From assembly GCF_000367345.1 (NCBI RefSeq), contig NZ_BARE01000027.1, forward strand, positions 43,838 through 107,837: DNA of 64,000 nucleotides, read 5' to 3'. The DNA is from Sphingobium xenophagum NBRC 107872. Lineage in GTDB: Bacteria > Pseudomonadota > Alphaproteobacteria > Sphingomonadales > Sphingomonadaceae. Of the stretch, positions 62,914-64,000 are shown piece after piece (positions within the stretch are counted from its first letter, which is position 1; each line of letters begins with the position of its first letter). The translations under genes were made by a program, and so were the position numbers. The notes below the pieces were generated by a model. That model saw only the letters and a list, made by a program, of their open reading frames with translations. It had not been told where the DNA came from and did no database searches.

Positions 62914-64000
62914 ATGACCGACAAGTCCCTGCAACAACTGCTCGACGAAAAGGGCGACATCGTTGAATTCCTGCGTAACCAGCAGGTCGGCCCGAACGCC
63001 TATCCGGGCGTTCCGGGCGAATATAGCAACTGGCGCGATGAACAGCGCAGCTGGGCGGAAAGCTCGGTCCTGTTCAACCAGAGCTTCCACATGGTCGACC
63101 TGCTCGTCACCGGTCCCGGCGCGTTCGACATGCTGGCCTATCTCGCCCCCAACAGCTTCAAGGGCTTCGTGCCGAACCGCGCCAAGCAGTTCGCTCCAGT
63201 CACGCCCGAAGGCTATGTCATCGGCGACGTCATTCTCTTCTATCTCGAAGAAGAAAAGTTCGAGCTGGTCGGCCGCGCTCCCTCGATCGAATGGGTCGAA
63301 TATTGGGCCTCGACCGGCAAGTGGGACGTAAAGGTCGAACGCGACGAGCGTACTGCGGCCCGCCCGCTCGACCAGCAGGGCTACCGTCGCAACTATCGCT
63401 TCCAGCTGCAGGGGCCAAACGCCATGCCCGTGCTGGAAAAGGCGATGGGCCAGACCCCGCCGGATCTCAAATTCTTCCACATGGCGCCGATCATGATCGC
63501 GGGCGTCGAAGTGCGCGCGCTGCGCCACGGCATGGCCGGTCAGCCAGGTTACGAGCTGTTTGGTCCCTGGAAGGATTATGACACCGTCCGCAATGCGCTG
63601 ATCGAAGCAGGCAAGGATTACGGCCTCACCCTTTGCGGCGGCCGCACCTATTCCTCGAACACGCTGGAATCGGGCTGGATCCCGTCTCCGCTGCCCGCCA
63701 CCTATACCGGTGAAGGCTCCAAGGCGTTCCGCGAATGGCTGCCCGCCAAATCCTATGAAGGCATGTGTTCGCTCGGCGGCAGCTTCGTGTCGGACAATAT
63801 CGAGGATTATTATCTCAACCCGTGGGAGCTGGGCTATGGCATCATGGTCAAGTTCGACCATGACTTCATCGGCCGCGAAGCGCTGGAAAAGATCAAGGAC
63901 AAGCCGCATCGCCAGAAGGTGACGCTGGCGCTGGACAATGAAGATATTGTCCGCGTCATGAGCTCGATGCTCCAGACCGGCGACAAGGCCAAGTTCCGGC
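62914..64000 (+). CDS. THF-dependent aryl O-demethylase, LigM/DesA family (3' end cut by window)
   Basis: 362 codons are visible of about 470; the C-terminus lies outside. The ATG at 62914 has AAAGGAGAGG upstream. It is an aminomethyltransferase-fold protein without decarboxylating-glycine partners. Tyr30, His59, Arg121 and Tyr246 line up, one residue offset, with the catalytic Tyr31, His60, Arg122 and Tyr247 I recall from the LigM structure (Tyr247 as proton donor). It moves the methyl of vanillate, 3-O-methylgallate or syringate onto THF. LigM and DesA specificity cannot be separated here. The divergent metF-purU-folD-folB set regenerates the cofactor. Confidence 0.9.
   Translation, partial: MTDKSLQQLLDEKGDIVEFLRNQQVGPNAYPGVPGEYSNWRDEQRSWAESSVLFNQSFHMVDLLVTGPGAFDMLAYLAPNSFKGFVPNRAKQFAPVTPEGYVIGDVILFYLEEEKFELVGRAPSIEWVEYWASTGKWDVKVERDERTAARPLDQQGYRRNYRFQLQGPNAMPVLEKAMGQTPPDLKFFHMAPIMIAGVEVRALRHGMAGQPGYELFGPWKDYDTVRNALIEAGKDYGLTLCGGRTYSSNTLESGWIPSPLPATYTGEGSKAFREWLPAKSYEGMCSLGGSFVSDNIEDYYLNPWELGYGIMVKFDHDFIGREALEKIKDKPHRQKVTLALDNEDIVRVMSSMLQTGDKAKFR

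Overview
The window looks like chromosomal DNA of a sphingomonad (Sphingobium/Novosphingobium-like alphaproteobacterium). Reasons: high GC, dense minus-strand operons, TonB-dependent receptors beside degradative enzymes, DUF4402 surface proteins, and a tetrahydrofolate-dependent aryl O-demethylase locus of the kind known from lignin-degrading sphingomonads. I see no rRNA, tRNA, CRISPR, phage or insertion sequence. Two genes are cut by the window edges: a LysR regulator on the left and a LigM/DesA-type demethylase on the right.

Left region (1-13.8 kb): a sulfate-ester locus. A PQQ lipoprotein dehydrogenase with a fused cytochrome c, an NTF2-like protein and a LysR regulator run leftward. An aromatic-acid-type MFS transporter, two paralogous secreted sulfatases, a secreted metallo-beta-lactamase-fold hydrolase and a TonB receptor run rightward. 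This fits outer-membrane import, desulfation and periplasmic oxidation of an aromatic or alkyl sulfate ester.

13.8-22.2 kb: a nitrogen/amine catabolic cluster. On the minus strand: GNAT, GabD-like semialdehyde dehydrogenase, tartrate/D-malate dehydrogenase, class III aminotransferase, Lrp/AsnC regulator and M20 amidohydrolase. A second aldehyde dehydrogenase is divergent.

22.2-32 kb: a surface-fibre locus on one strand. It runs hybrid MASE1-CHASE-PAS sensor kinase, FixJ/NarL-type response regulator, three small secreted DUF4402 proteins, PapD-like chaperone and usher-like outer membrane protein. Inverted repeats lie at several junctions.

32-43 kb: a chain of nine near-contiguous or overlapping minus-strand genes. 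It holds a HAD hydrolase, a DadA-like oxidase, a complete Dpp/Opp-type ABC importer and a three-subunit flavin/[2Fe-2S] amino-acid (opine/hydroxyproline-type) dehydrogenase. The substrate is unknown. A GhrA-like hydroxyacid reductase sits upstream.

43-49 kb: a metal-acquisition block: PepSY reductase-like protein, TonB siderophore receptor, DUF1624 membrane protein, and two small periplasmic proteins whose predicted mature N-termini are histidine.

49-64 kb: the lignin-aromatic locus. A vanillin-type aldehyde dehydrogenase, a MarR regulator and an ADP-forming feruloyl-CoA-synthetase-like enzyme share a perfect 22-bp repeat placed as the spacer of two outward promoters. Then come DUF3237, SDR and two NTF2-like proteins, a second MarR regulator, two MFS transporters, and a one-carbon set (FolB-like, FolD, PurU, MetF). 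Divergent from the last is an alpha/beta hydrolase followed by the LigM/DesA demethylase. Together these could take hydroxycinnamates or aromatic aldehydes to methoxybenzoates, remove the methyl group onto tetrahydrofolate, and discharge it as formate through PurU.
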